From assembly GCF_024362785.1 (NCBI RefSeq), contig NZ_CP093301.1:1054001-1118000 (forward strand): a DNA stretch of 64,000 nt, written 5' to 3'. Below are positions 40,351 through 50,369 of this stretch, piece after piece; the first letter of the stretch is position 1; each line of letters starts with the position of its first letter. Source of the DNA: Evansella sp. LMS18 (lineage in GTDB: Bacteria > Bacillota > Bacilli > Bacillales > Salisediminibacteriaceae). The notes under the pieces are model-generated. The model worked only from the letters and a program-made list of their open reading frames with translations, made no database searches and was not told where the DNA came from. The position numbers and the translations under genes are program-made.

Positions 40351-40484
40351 CGTCATAGTGACAGTTGCGTGAGAGCAACTTTGAATGAAGCCTGGTAAAT
40401 CAGGGTTTTGTGTTTTGGAGGGCGCTTTTTACCTCGATGTCACTATGACACGTGTCATAGTGACAGTTGGGTTAGCGCAACTTC
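40351..40484 (+). repeat. 135-bp direct repeat upstream of ggt
   Basis: Same orientation as 38048-38183. Here the middle 13-mer reads TGTCACTATGACA (40439-40451), the reverse complement of the form in the other copy, so with the next 13-mer it makes a 27-28 bp near-perfect palindrome. Confidence 0.85.
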
Positions 40485-40493
40485 CCCCCACAC

Positions 40494-40526
40494 AAAAAAA
40501 CACCTGCCTCATTAAGAGACAGGTGC
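40494..40526 (-). terminator. Terminator of prfB
   Basis: Minus-strand stem GCACCTGTCTC/GAGGCAGGTG with a short A/T loop followed by seven T. Confidence 0.85.
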
Positions 40527-40545
40527 ACTTTTTCCGCCACGTACA

Positions 40546-41647
40546 TTATTTAATTTGCGACCGGAGATAGGAATCGATAAATGGATCAAGGTCCCCATCC
40601 ATGACAGCTTGGGTATTCCCTGTTTCATAGTTGGTGCGGTGGTCCTTCACCATATTATATGGATGGAACACATAAGAACGAATCTGGCTGCCCCAGCTGA
40701 TATCAGACTGTTCGCCGCGGATTTCATCCAGCTCCTGGCGCTGCTTCTCCAGTTCAAGCTGGAAAAGCTTAGCCTTAAGCATCTTCATCGCCTGTTCCCG
40801 GTTTTTAATCTGGGACCGTTCCGACTGGCAGGTAACGACCGTGTTTGTAGGTGTATGTGTTATCCTCACTGCGGAATCTGTAGTGTTGATATGCTGTCCG
40901 CCCGCTCCACTTGCACGGTACGTATCCACCTTGATTTCATCCGGCGAAATATTAATCTCCACATTATCATCAAGTTCAGGCATTACTTCACAGGAAACGA
41001 ACGAAGTATGGCGCCGGCCTGAGGAATCGAACGGAGAAATCCTTACGAGACGATGGACCCCTTTTTCCGCTTTCAGGTAGCCGTATGCATTATGCCCTTT
41101 TATATGGAGCGTAACGCTTTTCACGCCGGCCTCATCCCCTGGCAGATAGTTAAGTGTCTCCACTTTAAAGCCTCTTTGCTCCGCCCAGCGGGTATACATG
41201 CGTAAAAGCATGGAAGCCCAGTCCTGTGATTCAGTTCCGCCGGCACCTGGATGCAGTTCGAGCATCGCATTGTTTTTATCGTATGGCTCGCTTAACAGAA
41301 GTTCAAGCTCGAAATCATTCAGCTCATCTGCAAGTTCTTTAACTCCTGCTTCCAGTTCCGCCGCAAGCTCCTCGTCCCCTTCTTCTTTTACGAGTTCATA
41401 AGAGACTTCCAGGTCCTCATGTTTTTCACTAAGTTTCTTGTATGCATCAACAGAACTTTTAAGCACGTTGTTCTCATTGATGATTTTCTGGGCTTCATCC
41501 TGATTATCCCAGAAAGAAGGTTCAGACATAATGTCTTCAAGTTCAGCTATACGAGTCTCTTTTTCTTCTAAGTCAAAGAGACCCCCTAAAGTTTTCTAGT
41601 CGTGTTGCCATTGATGCAAGTTCCTGTCTTAATTCTGCTATTTCCAT
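40546..41647 (-). CDS. prfB: Peptide chain release factor 2 with programmed +1 frameshift
   Basis: The first 24 codons (ATG at 41647) end in CTT followed by in-frame TGA (41575-41573); AGGGGG lies upstream as internal Shine-Dalgarno. Shifting +1 at CTT-TGA-C enters the long frame that ends at 40546, giving 366 residues, the normal RF2 length. The GGQ motif is in [19 protein letters not shown]2 reads UGA and UAA; shortage of RF2 favours the frameshift, so the protein autoregulates. A start at 41529 alone would remove the N-terminal helices. Confidence 0.96.
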
Positions 41648-41810
41648 CCAAATCACCTCAAAATAATTTTGCTGCCAGTTTACCTTTTCCCAGGGACGCC
41701 TCTTTAAAAACGGGCAGAAAACGCAACTTTAAAATAACTTAATCCATTCTCTGCAGGTTTTTAAAAAGTTTCCACTCGCATTGGCTCTGGCGAGTATTTT
41801 ACATAATTCT

Positions 41811-41846
41811 TCACAAAATTGTCGGGGGCCAGACCCCCGACAGTTT
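41811..41846 (-). repeat. REP-like palindrome, copy 4
   Basis: Plus-strand CACAAAATTGT, then CGGGGGCCAGACCCCCG. It lies 30 bp after the secA stop and may also act as its terminator hairpin. Another hairpin (ACTCGC/GCGAGT) lies at 41775-41797. Confidence 0.75.
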
Positions 41847-41876
41847 CAAAAAAATATTAGCGTGCGCGGCGGCTTT

Positions 41877-44402
41877 TTAGCGGCCGTGGCACTGCTTGTA
41901 TTTCTTCCCTGAACCGCATGGGCAAGGGTCATTTCGTCCTACCACGTTATCATTGCGGACTGGAGTTTTCTTCTTTTTCTCTTCATTCGCTTCATTTACG
42001 CTCTTGTGGACCGCTTTTCCTTCAGCCACTTGTTTCCGCTCCAGATTCTGGTCTGACTGTACCGTCGCCTTCATGATATAACGGGAGACTTCCTCTTCAA
42101 TCGCAGCGATCATGGCCTCAAACATCTCGAAGCCTTCAAATTTATACTCACGAAGGGGATCGTTCTGGCCATATGCACGAAGGTGAATACCCTGGCGCAG
42201 CTGTTCCATCTGGTCGATATGGTCCATCCACTTCTGGTCTACTGTGCGAAGGAGAATAACTTTTTCAAATTCCCGCATCGTTTCAGGGGTAATCTGCTCT
42301 TCCCTCTTATTATATTCCTCCTGAACTTTATCTAAAATAAGCTCAGTCATTTCTTCAGGCTCAAGCCCTGTAATATCTTTCAGGGTAATTTCCTCTTCAT
42401 TGAGGACGGTAGCATTGATGTAATCTACAGCACCCTGTAAGTTCCAGTCTTCAGGAACTTCCTCAGCCGGAGTATAGGAAGAAATTGTTCTCTCCACTGT
42501 CGACTCAATCATTTTTTCAACAACAGAACGGAGATTGTCAGACTCAAGCACTTCCATACGCTGTTCGTAAATAATATCACGCTGCTCGCGCATAACGTCA
42601 TCATACTGAAGGAGCTGCTTACGGGCATCGAAGTTATTTCCTTCCACCCGTTTCTGAGCTTGCTCAACCGCACGGGAAACGAGCTTACTCTCGATTGGCT
42701 GATCTTCTTCCATACCGAGCTTCTCCATCATATTACGCATATTATCTGAACCAAAGCGGCGCATCAGTGTGTCTTCCAGTGACAGGAAAAACCTCGATTC
42801 ACCAGGGTCACCCTGACGGCCTGAACGTCCACGGAGCTGATTATCGATACGGCGGCTTTCGTGGCGTTCTGTACCTAATACAAAAAGTCCGCCCAGCTCT
42901 TTAACACCTTCGCCGAGTTTAATATCTGTACCACGACCGGCCATGTTTGTAGCAATCGTCACTGCCTTTTTCTGGCCTGCATTTTCAATAATCTCAGCTT
43001 CACGGGCATGGTTCTTCGCATTCAATACATTATGGGGAACTCGTTTTTTCTTCAGCATCCCTGAAATGAGCTCAGATGTATCCACATTTACTGTACCTAC
43101 CAGTACAGGTTGCCCTTTCTCATGAAGCTCAGCTATTTTTTCAGTAATTGCGCGGAACTTCGACTCCATTGTTTTATAAATCAAGTCAGGCTGGTCAATA
43201 CGGATGACCTGCTCGTTTGTCGGAACAGAATACACGTTCATATTATAGATGTTGCGTAATTCTTCTTCCTCTGTTTTGGCCGTACCGGTCATACCTGCCA
43301 GCTTTTCATACATTCGGAAGTAGTTCTGGAATGTGATTGACGCAAGCGTCTTGCTTTCCCGCTTGATCTCCAGGCCTTCTTTTGCTTCAATCGCCTGGTG
43401 AAGACCGTCGCTGTACCGGCGTCCGCTCATAAGCCTTCCGGTGAACTGGTCCACAATCACAACCTGGCCGTCCTGAACTACATAATCTTCATCCTTCACC
43501 ATTACCTTGTGGGCTTTAAGCGCCTGGTTTATATGATGGTTAAGCTGAACATGTTCCGCATCAAACAGATTATCTATCTTGAAAACTCGTTCCGCTTTAC
43601 TCACACCCTCATCGGCGAGCTGTACGTTCTTCGTTTTCTCGTCATACGTATAGTCCACATCTTCTTTCAGCATACGGACAAAAGAATTTGCCGTTGTGTA
43701 AAATTCAGTCGTTCTTTCAGCAGAACCTGAAATGATTAAAGGGGTGCGGGCTTCATCGATTAAAATAGAGTCAACTTCATCGACGATGGCAAAATAAAGC
43801 GGGCGCTGCACCATCTGGTCCTTATACTGCACCATATTGTCCCTCAGGTAATCAAAGCCAAATTCATTGTTTGTCCCGTAAGTGACGTCACAAGCATAAG
43901 CTTCCCGTTTCTCATCTTTGGACATTCCGGATATATTCAGGCCAACTGTTAAGCCGAGAAACGTATACAGTTCCCCCATTTGCTCGGCGTCACGTTTAGC
44001 AAGGTATTCGTTGACCGTTACAACGTGAACCCCTTTTTCTGTCAGGGCGTTCAGGTAAACAGCCAGTGTCGCAACAAGCGTTTTACCTTCCCCGGTTTTC
44101 ATTTCTGCAATATCTCCATGATGAAGGACCATACCTCCGAGGAGCTGTACAGGATAATGGGTCATGCCAAGTGCCCGGGTAGAGCCTTCGCGCACTACTG
44201 CGAAAGCTTCCGGAAGCATGTCATCCAGTGATTCCCCGTTCCTGTATCTTTCTTTAAATTCCTCTGTTTTCTGACGCAGTCCGTCGTCGCTGAGCTTCTT
44301 TATATCGTCAGCCAGAGCTTCAATCTGGTCCGCTCTTTTTTGCAGCTTTTTAAGATGACGCGTATCTCCATCTCCAATGACCTTTTTTAATAAGCCTAAC
44401 AT
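41877..44402 (-). CDS. secA: Preprotein translocase ATPase SecA
   Basis: 841 residues with Walker [16 protein letters not shown] Walker B, helicase motif [20 protein letters not shown] and a C-terminal zinc-binding tail ([13 protein letters not shown]). Drives Sec-dependent export, including GGT and the M23 hydrolase here. ATG 44402 ([10 protein letters not shown]) is chosen over an upstream in-frame start because it matches the family N-terminus and has AAGGGAG. Confidence 0.97.
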   Translation of the reverse strand: MLGLLKKVIGDGDTRHLKKLQKRADQIEALADDIKKLSDDGLRQKTEEFKERYRNGESLDDMLPEAFAVVREGSTRALGMTHYPVQLLGGMVLHHGDIAEMKTGEGKTLVATLAVYLNALTEKGVHVVTVNEYLAKRDAEQMGELYTFLGLTVGLNISGMSKDEKREAYACDVTYGTNNEFGFDYLRDNMVQYKDQMVQRPLYFAIVDEVDSILIDEARTPLIISGSAERTTEFYTTANSFVRMLKEDVDYTYDEKTKNVQLADEGVSKAERVFKIDNLFDAEHVQLNHHINQALKAHKVMVKDEDYVVQDGQVVIVDQFTGRLMSGRRYSDGLHQAIEAKEGLEIKRESKTLASITFQNYFRMYEKLAGMTGTAKTEEEELRNIYNMNVYSVPTNEQVIRIDQPDLIYKTMESKFRAITEKIAELHEKGQPVLVGTVNVDTSELISGMLKKKRVPHNVLNAKNHAREAEIIENAGQKKAVTIATNMAGRGTDIKLGEGVKELGGLFVLGTERHESRRIDNQLRGRSGRQGDPGESRFFLSLEDTLMRRFGSDNMRNMMEKLGMEEDQPIESKLVSRAVEQAQKRVEGNNFDARKQLLQYDDVMREQRDIIYEQRMEVLESDNLRSVVEKMIESTVERTISSYTPAEEVPEDWNLQGAVDYINATVLNEEEITLKDITGLEPEEMTELILDKVQEEYNKREEQITPETMREFEKVILLRTVDQKWMDHIDQMEQLRQGIHLRAYGQNDPLREYKFEGFEMFEAMIAAIEEEVSRYIMKATVQSDQNLERKQVAEGKAVHKSVNEANEEKKKKTPVRNDNVVGRNDPCPCGSGKKYKQCHGR

Positions 44403-44818
44403 TGGACATTGCTCCCTTTTCATTTATTCAGCTGTATAGCCATTTGCTAAAACATTTATCTCTGTATTTTTATCATGTAACTTGCTAAACTCCTATTTGG
44501 CAGCAAGCAGCTTCTTCCTTCCCTTCATTCCCAAGCTTATATAGTAACATTTATAATAATTCGGGAAGCGAAGCATAAACCCTGCCTGACTGTGCCAATT
44601 TATCCATTTCAAGTTTGACAGCTAACTAACATTTTAACAGTTTGCACAATCCCTTACAAGAACCTGCCACAGGCTCATTGTCAGCTCATCTTGTTTTCTT
44701 TTGTTTGACACTGGCAGATGCCCAAACCTCCTGCCTTTTCAAAAAACAGGATACTCTGCTGTCGATTCATCTTTCCTTTATGTACATCAGTGAATTCAAA
44801 TTAAACGCAGTTAGACGC
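44403..44818. other. Intergenic region upstream of secA
   Basis: About 415 bp without recognised gene or repeat. Should contain the secA promoter; none is called. Confidence 0.4.
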
Positions 44819-44847
44819 AAAAGACGCCCGGGGATCCCGGGCGTCTT
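44819..44847 (-). terminator. Terminator of hpf
   Basis: Minus-strand stem AAGACGCCCGG/CCGGGCGTCTT with a small loop followed by TTGCG; very stable GC stem. Confidence 0.8.
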
Positions 44848-44870
44848 ATAGTTATTATTAAGCTAGCCGA

Positions 44871-45419
44871 TCAGGCTTCCGGCTCGATTAAACCGTACTT
44901 GCCGTCTCTTCGCTTATAAACAACGTTTGTGCTGCCGCTGACCGAATTAGAGAATACGAAAAAGTTGTGGCCGAGCATATCCATTTGCAGGATTGCCTCT
45001 TCAGCGTCCATTGGTTTTAAATCAAACCGTTTTGTCCGCACCACTTCCAGTTCATCATCCTCCACAGGTTCCTGCGCAACAGGCTCCAATTCATTTTTAA
45101 ACATATATCTTACGCTGTCCTCTGTGCGGAATTTGCGGTTAACTTTTGTTTTGTGCTTTCGGATCTGTCTTTCAAGTTTATCAATCACCATATCAATGGC
45201 TGCATACATATCTGCATGAGTTTCCTCTGCTCTTAATACGAGCTTCGGCATCGGAATAGTAATTTCCACCTTCTGATCCGTATTTAATACACTCATCTTA
45301 ACCATTACTTCAGATTGAAGATTTTCAAAATACTTTTCAAGTTTGCCTACCTTTTTCTCCACATAATCTCTAAGAGCTGGAGTTATTTCAAGGTTCTCGC
45401 CGCGAATGTTAAATTGCAT
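44871..45419 (-). CDS. hpf: Ribosome hibernation promoting factor, long form
   Basis: 182 residues: N-terminal S30AE domain (MQFNIRGENLEITPALRDYVEKK) and the C-terminal dimerisation domain of long HPF (FDLKPMDAEEAILQMDMLGHNFFVFSN). It joins 70S ribosomes into inactive 100S dimers in stationary phase. ATG 45419 with AAAGGAGGAG is the start; a frame extending 71 codons upstream crosses the promoter and is not real. Confidence 0.96.
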   Translation of the reverse strand: MQFNIRGENLEITPALRDYVEKKVGKLEKYFENLQSEVMVKMSVLNTDQKVEITIPMPKLVLRAEETHADMYAAIDMVIDKLERQIRKHKTKVNRKFRTEDSVRYMFKNELEPVAQEPVEDDELEVVRTKRFDLKPMDAEEAILQMDMLGHNFFVFSNSVSGSTNVVYKRRDGKYGLIEPEA

Positions 45420-45450
45420 AAGCAAACTCCTCCTTTCGGTTATATGAGTA

Positions 45451-45480
45451 ATATTCTCCATTGCCCCGAATACTTCCTGC
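45451..45480 (-). promoter_or_regulatory. SigH-type promoter of hpf
   Basis: Minus strand reads GCAGGAAGT, 12 bases, GGAGAATAT, which fits the sigma H pattern RNAGGAWWW-N11-12-RNNGAATWW with one change. It lies about 30 bp before the start codon. B. subtilis hpf (yvyD) is known to use SigH and SigB. Confidence 0.6.
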
Positions 45481-45863
45481 TGAAACGTGAAATAAAAAAT
45501 TGAAGATTTTGTGTCGGAAATTGTTATCTCATTCCGGAAAAATGATACAAATGGTTTACTTTTCTTATGCAGAGATTGTGACTGCAAGGGATTTTTCCCA
45601 CTGGCAGCTGACAGTAAATGGCAAGGAATCATGTACTGCGCTTCCAGGCTGTTGTCAGCTTCCCTTTCTCACTTCCGCTCCAGCAGCCGAAAGAGTAAAA
45701 GCTTTTACTCCTTCGTTCATATTATTCGCCGCCCATAGTGCCCCTAACCCCGGTTCACCAAATCTACACATAAAAGGTAAAGTAAGGTGATATTATGCTC
45801 TATACCCAGGAGAAACCCGCAACTAACAACTCCCAATTTGTCAAGAATCCCCACTGGAAATTC

Positions 45864-45888
45864 AGGGGCCAGACCCCGCACAATTTTG
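45864..45888 (+). repeat. REP-like palindrome, copy 5
   Basis: AGGGGCCAGACCCCG followed by CACAATTTTGC, in the 900-bp gap between hpf and the cold-shock gene. The gap also holds a hairpin ACCCGCCTTCT/AGAAGACGGGT (45908-45934) with a T run on the plus strand; the rest (45950-46329) shows nothing recognisable. Confidence 0.75.
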
Positions 45889-46329
45889 CCGGGTGGATAA
45901 AGGAATACCCGCCTTCTTATGCCAGAAGACGGGTTGTATACTTTTTTTAATGTTAAGTCGTTCCAAATATCAGCGGATCTGCATTCATGGCACCAGTACA
46001 ACCTTAGCTCCCCATCCACAAATTAAACAGGAAGCTGAAAAGACGCCCTGGCGCACCTCTTGAATGCGTACTGCTGCCTTACCAAAGCAGCCCGTTTGCT
46101 GCCTCGTTACTTTTGTGGAAACCAGCGGCGCTTTCCGCCGTCATAATATTCCCAAAAATCAGCAGGTGGCTTATCCCTGCCTCCAAGGCTTTTAAACTGC
46201 CATTCTTATAAACTAAACTCTTTCATTACGTTCCCCTGCCAGCAAGCCTTAAGCCGAAATCACATTCTCGATGCGATGCTTTCTGCCTAATGTATTCATG
46301 TAACAGGATCTTCCCTATAGGGAATGTGA

Positions 46330-46527
46330 TTAAAGCTTTGTCACGTTGGAAGCCTGGGGACCACGAGCACCATCAACAATTTCAAACTCTACTTCCTGTC
46401 CTTCTTCAAGAGTCTTGAAACCTTCCTGCTCGATAGCAGAATAATGTACGAATACATCTTCCCCGCCCTCACGCTCGATAAATCCAAAACCTTTTTCTGC
46501 GTTAAACCATTTAACTTTTCCTTGCAT
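46330..46527 (-). CDS. Cold-shock protein (CspA family)
   Basis: 65-residue single cold-shock domain with RNP1 KGFGFIE and RNP2 DVFVHYSAI; binds single-stranded nucleic acid as RNA chaperone and transcription antiterminator. Paralogue assignment (cspB, C or D) is not possible from sequence alone. AAGGGAA lies upstream. Confidence 0.95.
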   Translation of the reverse strand: MQGKVKWFNAEKGFGFIEREGGEDVFVHYSAIEQEGFKTLEEGQEVEFEIVDGARGPQASNVTKL

Positions 46528-46580
46528 GTTTCTAACACATTCCCTTCGTATTAAAAATACTGTGGGGTCTCCACAATTTA

Positions 46581-46610
46581 ACTATAACAAAGGCTGTTTC
46601 GGCCAGTCAA
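46581..46610 (-). promoter_or_regulatory. SigA promoter of the cold-shock gene
   Basis: Minus strand: TTGACT (46605-46610), 18-bp spacer, TATAGT (46581-46586). The short leader that follows carries a small hairpin TGTGG-AGACC-CCACA. Upstream near 46647-46683 is an inverted repeat TTGTATCAA/TTGATACAA. Confidence 0.65.
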
Positions 46611-46986
46611 ATTGTTTTAATCAGATTATTTCGACAAAACAAACAATTGTATCAATCCTTATTCTCCTAATGTTTTGATACAAAGAAGTGTAACTCAGGG
46701 AAATTTGTCGGAAATTAGTTTAATTTATTGTAAAAAATGTTGAATCCTTCGCATAATTCCGGCGTCTAATAAGCATACTAATGCATGTGGCCGGAAACCA
46801 TTCCCTCCAGACTTAAATTATCCGGGTAACTACCCAGATCCTGAGATTCTGCAATTCTGCATTTTCCACCATCCAACCCGCAGTTATCTCACTCTGTACA
46901 ACATAGAAAACAGGACCGGTTACAGCAGCAATACAACAAAACAATTGCCATACTATTTGAGTTAGTTTGAGAGGAGCAATGGAATT

Positions 46987-48924
46987 ATGTGCGGATTTAT
47001 CGGAATGGTTTCGGAAGAGAGGAGCACCCTCCTTCGCCAGCCATTAGAAGCGATGATGAATATCATCTCCCACCGGGGCCCTGATGATGGAGGAACGTTT
47101 GAAGAGGAATTCGTCCGCTTCGGATTCAGAAGACTTAGTATTGTAGATATCGAGAACGGAAATCAGCCAATGAGTTATCTCCTTGGCCGCTATACAATTA
47201 TATTTAATGGGGAAATATACAATGCCCTGGAACTTCGTGAGGAATTGCAGCAAAAAGGTGCTGCTTTTGAAACTACTTCTGACACGGAAGTTATTTTAGC
47301 ATCATACTTCTTGTATGGAAAAAACTGCGTGAATCTGCTTAAAGGAATGTTCTCTTTTTTGATATGGGACCGGGAAAAAGAAGAGCTTTTCGGTGCCAGA
47401 GATCCTTTCGGAATAAAACCTTTGTTTTACCGGGCACTAAGAGATTCCACCGTTGTTTTTGCATCGGAAAAGAAAGCTTTATATTTAATGCCTGAACCAG
47501 CAACGGTAAACTATGAAGCAGTGTTTCATTATTTAACATTCCAGTACACGCCTGAGCCGGCAACTGCTGCAAAACAAATTAATAAAATACCACCAGGGCA
47601 CCATTTTTCGTGGAGGGCTGGAGAAGGTCTGTCAATCAGCCAGTACTGGAAACCTGCATTTGCTGAAAAAGAAAGCATGAAAATAAAAGCAATTAACTTA
47701 ATTAAAGCACCATTTATTATAGATAAGACGAGGAAAGAGAAAGCTGAGTTTCTGGAAAAAATAAAGGACACGCTGACTGATTCAGTGAAACGCCATATGA
47801 GGGCTGACGTTCCGGTTGGCGCGTTCCTATCAGGAGGAATCGACTCCTCTGCAATCGTTGCACTTGCCAGAAAAGAACATCCTGACCTGAAAACTTTTAC
47901 TGCTGAGTTTGAAAGAGAAGGCTTCAGTGAAGGGGATATAGCGGAAGAAACGGCGGAAGCTCTTCAGGTAAATCACACCCGTGTGCCTGTGACCCCGGAA
48001 GATGTCATGAAAGAATTCCCTAAAATCATCTGGCATCTGGATGAGCCTGTTGCTGATCCCGCAGCGATACCACTTTATTTTGTCGCCAGGGAAGCGAGCC
48101 GCCATGTAAAGGTGGTTCTCTCCGGCGAAGGAGCGGATGAGCTTTTCGGAGGGTACAATATTTACCACGAACCTCATTCCCTGAGATTATTCAAAACTGT
48201 TCCCGGCCAGCTGAAGCCCGCTTTCCGGAAGCTCGCCCATCAACTGCCGGAAGGAATGAAAGGACGTAACTTCATTATACGGGGTATGACTCCCATAGAA
48301 GAACGTTTTGTTGGAAACGCCAAAATCTTCACAGACGGTGAAAAAGACAGCGTCCTCCTTCCTTTTTCACCTCATCTCAGGACAGGTCAGGTTATGGAGG
48401 AACTCTATCAACAGGCGGCAAATTATGATGACGTGACAAAGATGCAGTACATCGATATGCACACATGGCTTCGGGGAGATATTCTTGTAAAGGCCGACAA
48501 AATGACTATGGCTCATTCCCTGGAATTACGTGTCCCGTTTCTTGACAGAGATGTATTTGATATCGCTTCCCAGCTGCCGGTCCACGGAAAAATCAGCCGG
48601 GGACAGACCAAGAAGTGGCTGAGGGAAGCCCTGTCCGATGTAGTGCCTGCCCATGTTCTCCATAGACGGAAGCTTGGATTTCCTGTCCCTATCCGCCATT
48701 GGCTGAAGGAGGAAATGTACGATTGGGCTGAAACATGGATCAAACAAAGCGGCGCAGACCATATTTTTAACAAATCAGCCTGCCTGCAGCTTCTGGAAGA
48801 GCACAGGTCCGGAAAAACGGACGCCAGCCGAAAAATCTGGACGATTCTTACCTATATGGTCTGGCACCATAATTTTATGGAAAACAGAGACACCCAGGGA
48901 GAAAAAGTCAACCAAATCAGTTAA
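46987..48924 (+). CDS. asnB: Asparagine synthetase (glutamine-hydrolysing)
   Basis: 645 residues: N-terminal class II glutamine amidotransferase with nucleophile Cys2 (MCGFIG), SHRGPDD and FNGEIYN; then the ATP-pyrophosphatase domain with SGGIDSSA (about 283) and GEGADELFGGYN. Makes Asn from Asp, ATP and Gln. B. subtilis has three paralogues (asnB, asnH, asnO), so the exact symbol is provisional. AGAGGAGC precedes the ATG. It begins the plus-strand block inserted among minus-strand genes. Confidence 0.93.
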   Translation: MCGFIGMVSEERSTLLRQPLEAMMNIISHRGPDDGGTFEEEFVRFGFRRLSIVDIENGNQPMSYLLGRYTIIFNGEIYNALELREELQQKGAAFETTSDTEVILASYFLYGKNCVNLLKGMFSFLIWDREKEELFGARDPFGIKPLFYRALRDSTVVFASEKKALYLMPEPATVNYEAVFHYLTFQYTPEPATAAKQINKIPPGHHFSWRAGEGLSISQYWKPAFAEKESMKIKAINLIKAPFIIDKTRKEKAEFLEKIKDTLTDSVKRHMRADVPVGAFLSGGIDSSAIVALARKEHPDLKTFTAEFEREGFSEGDIAEETAEALQVNHTRVPVTPEDVMKEFPKIIWHLDEPVADPAAIPLYFVAREASRHVKVVLSGEGADELFGGYNIYHEPHSLRLFKTVPGQLKPAFRKLAHQLPEGMKGRNFIIRGMTPIEERFVGNAKIFTDGEKDSVLLPFSPHLRTGQVMEELYQQAANYDDVTKMQYIDMHTWLRGDILVKADKMTMAHSLELRVPFLDRDVFDIASQLPVHGKISRGQTKKWLREALSDVVPAHVLHRRKLGFPVPIRHWLKEEMYDWAETWIKQSGADHIFNKSACLQLLEEHRSGKTDASRKIWTILTYMVWHHNFMENRDTQGEKVNQIS

Positions 48925-48927
48925 AAA

Positions 48928-48959
48928 GTGCGGGGTCTGGCCCCGCACATTTTTTGTGC
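48928..48959 (+). repeat. REP-like palindrome, copy 6
   Basis: GTGCGGGG-TCTGG-CCCCGCAC then ATTTTTTGTG, starting three bases after the asnB stop. The 8-bp GC stem plus T6 should also terminate asnB. It is the copy closest to the REP-type transposase gene. Confidence 0.85.
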
Positions 48960-49647
48960 ACAAATAGTCACAGATGAGAATTTTGAATATTTAGTAAAAA
49001 AGTTTTAAAAAGGTATTGTATTTTCTTGTCGAGTGACGTAATATAGTCCTAGACCCACTTCTACTTACAAAATATTCAAACATTTCATAGATTCCCCATC
49101 TTGCATCTCACACAAGCACGGCTTCCAAACAATACTTTCAATTAAAAGAGCATTGCACGCCTTACCTCTGCTGCTATACACAGCAGTTTCATACAACTTA
49201 AAACATATACGATCCTGTGGCATTCTCCTTGTTTTCCACTGGAACTGCCTGGAGTATCCTGTCAATAATTCGGTTCTCTTATATATAAGTCTTCATGTGT
49301 ACACTTAATATGCAGGAACTTAACAATTTGCTTCTTTCCCTTTGCATGTACGCGTTTTTCCTCGGTGTATGTGGAAGTGAATACTTGCTGCTCCCCTGTC
49401 AAGGGGCACCATGTCAGACAGCATGATTACAGAGAGGCTCCGCAGCAAGAAACTTTAAAAGTGTGGAGGGTTATCCCTTAATCTGAAATTATTACATATA
49501 CATACACCTATATACTCCCCTTCACACTTTTACTTATTAAAAGCACCACTTTAATTCCCCAATAAAGCCTATCTCTTCACCTGATTAACCCGCTGCAGCC
49601 ACCTGCCATACCCCAAATCCCCCGATTAAAGAAAGGAAGTGTGACCG
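48960..49647. other. Non-coding region upstream of the transposase
   Basis: About 690 bp without a credible gene. A long imperfect inverted repeat (TTAAAAGTGTGGAGGG near 49454 against CTCCCCTTCACACTTTTA near 49514) can fold as a hairpin about 150 bp before the transposase start. Confidence 0.5.
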
Positions 49648-50367
49648 ATGCCCCGTCCCCGCCGCCAATGGTTCCCCGGTGCGATATACCATGTTATCAG
49701 CCGCGGAGTGAGCCGTTCCCCAATATTCCTTCATGAGAAAGATTATGAAAAATTCTTCTCCATCCTCAACAACACCTTACATTACAGCCCTTTTAACCTG
49801 CATGCCTACTGTCTCATGGCCAACCATTATCATTTGCTCATCGGCACCAAAAAAGATCCACTGATGAAAATAATGCATGCAGTAAATGGAGGTTATGCCA
49901 CCTGGTTTAATAAGAAATACGACCACTCAGGCCATGTGTTCCAAAGCAGGTACACTGCAAGCCCTGTTCCCTCTGACTATGCCATGATGACAGTAAGCGC
50001 CTATATACATAATAATCCCCGTGCAGCCAATATTACCAGTAACCCCGCAGACTATCCGTGGAGCAGCTATCAATATTATTGCATTCCGGACATAATAGCG
50101 GAGCGAAATCCAAAGCCATTCGATACAGCCAGTACCACCCCTGGCACGGAATCAGCTTTTGCCATGGAAGCACTATCAAGGCTCCATTCCCCTCCCATCC
50201 TCCCTGGCTGTGCTCCCCGATCGCCTCCGCATGCCTTTACAACAGACAGACTCAGACAGCTTTTCCCAACACCTCTCCATCATTATTATCCCCGTTTCAC
50301 AGAACGGGAATGGAAGTTACGCACACTGCAAAAGTCCGCATTGTTAAATAAAAATCAGGAGGAATAG
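49648..50367 (+). CDS. REP-associated tyrosine transposase (RAYT, Y1 HUH superfamily)
   Basis: 239 residues. N-terminus (PRRQWFPGAIYHVISRG), HUH motif His60-Tyr61-His62 (LMANHYHLLI), GHVFQSRY, and catalytic Tyr119 in VSAYIHNNP are those of the Y1_Tnp/RAYT group, related to IS200/IS605 TnpA. RAYTs cut single-stranded REP palindromes and are usually single chromosomal genes. The SSB gene starts two bases after its stop. The C-terminal 80 residues are Pro/Ser/His-rich and less conserved. AAAGGAAG precedes the ATG. Confidence 0.9.
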   Translation: MPRPRRQWFPGAIYHVISRGVSRSPIFLHEKDYEKFFSILNNTLHYSPFNLHAYCLMANHYHLLIGTKKDPLMKIMHAVNGGYATWFNKKYDHSGHVFQSRYTASPVPSDYAMMTVSAYIHNNPRAANITSNPADYPWSSYQYYCIPDIIAERNPKPFDTASTTPGTESAFAMEALSRLHSPPILPGCAPRSPPHAFTTDRLRQLFPTPLHHYYPRFTEREWKLRTLQKSALLNKNQEE

Positions 50368-50369
50368 CT

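Noticed and set aside
45795-45950. 51-codon plus-strand ORF with AAGGTGAT upstream
   Set aside because: Runs through the REP palindrome and into a hairpin; no family, unlikely to be a gene.
49065-49265. Minus-strand 66-codon ORF upstream of the transposase
   Set aside because: No ribosome site, no family resemblance, AT-rich spacer.
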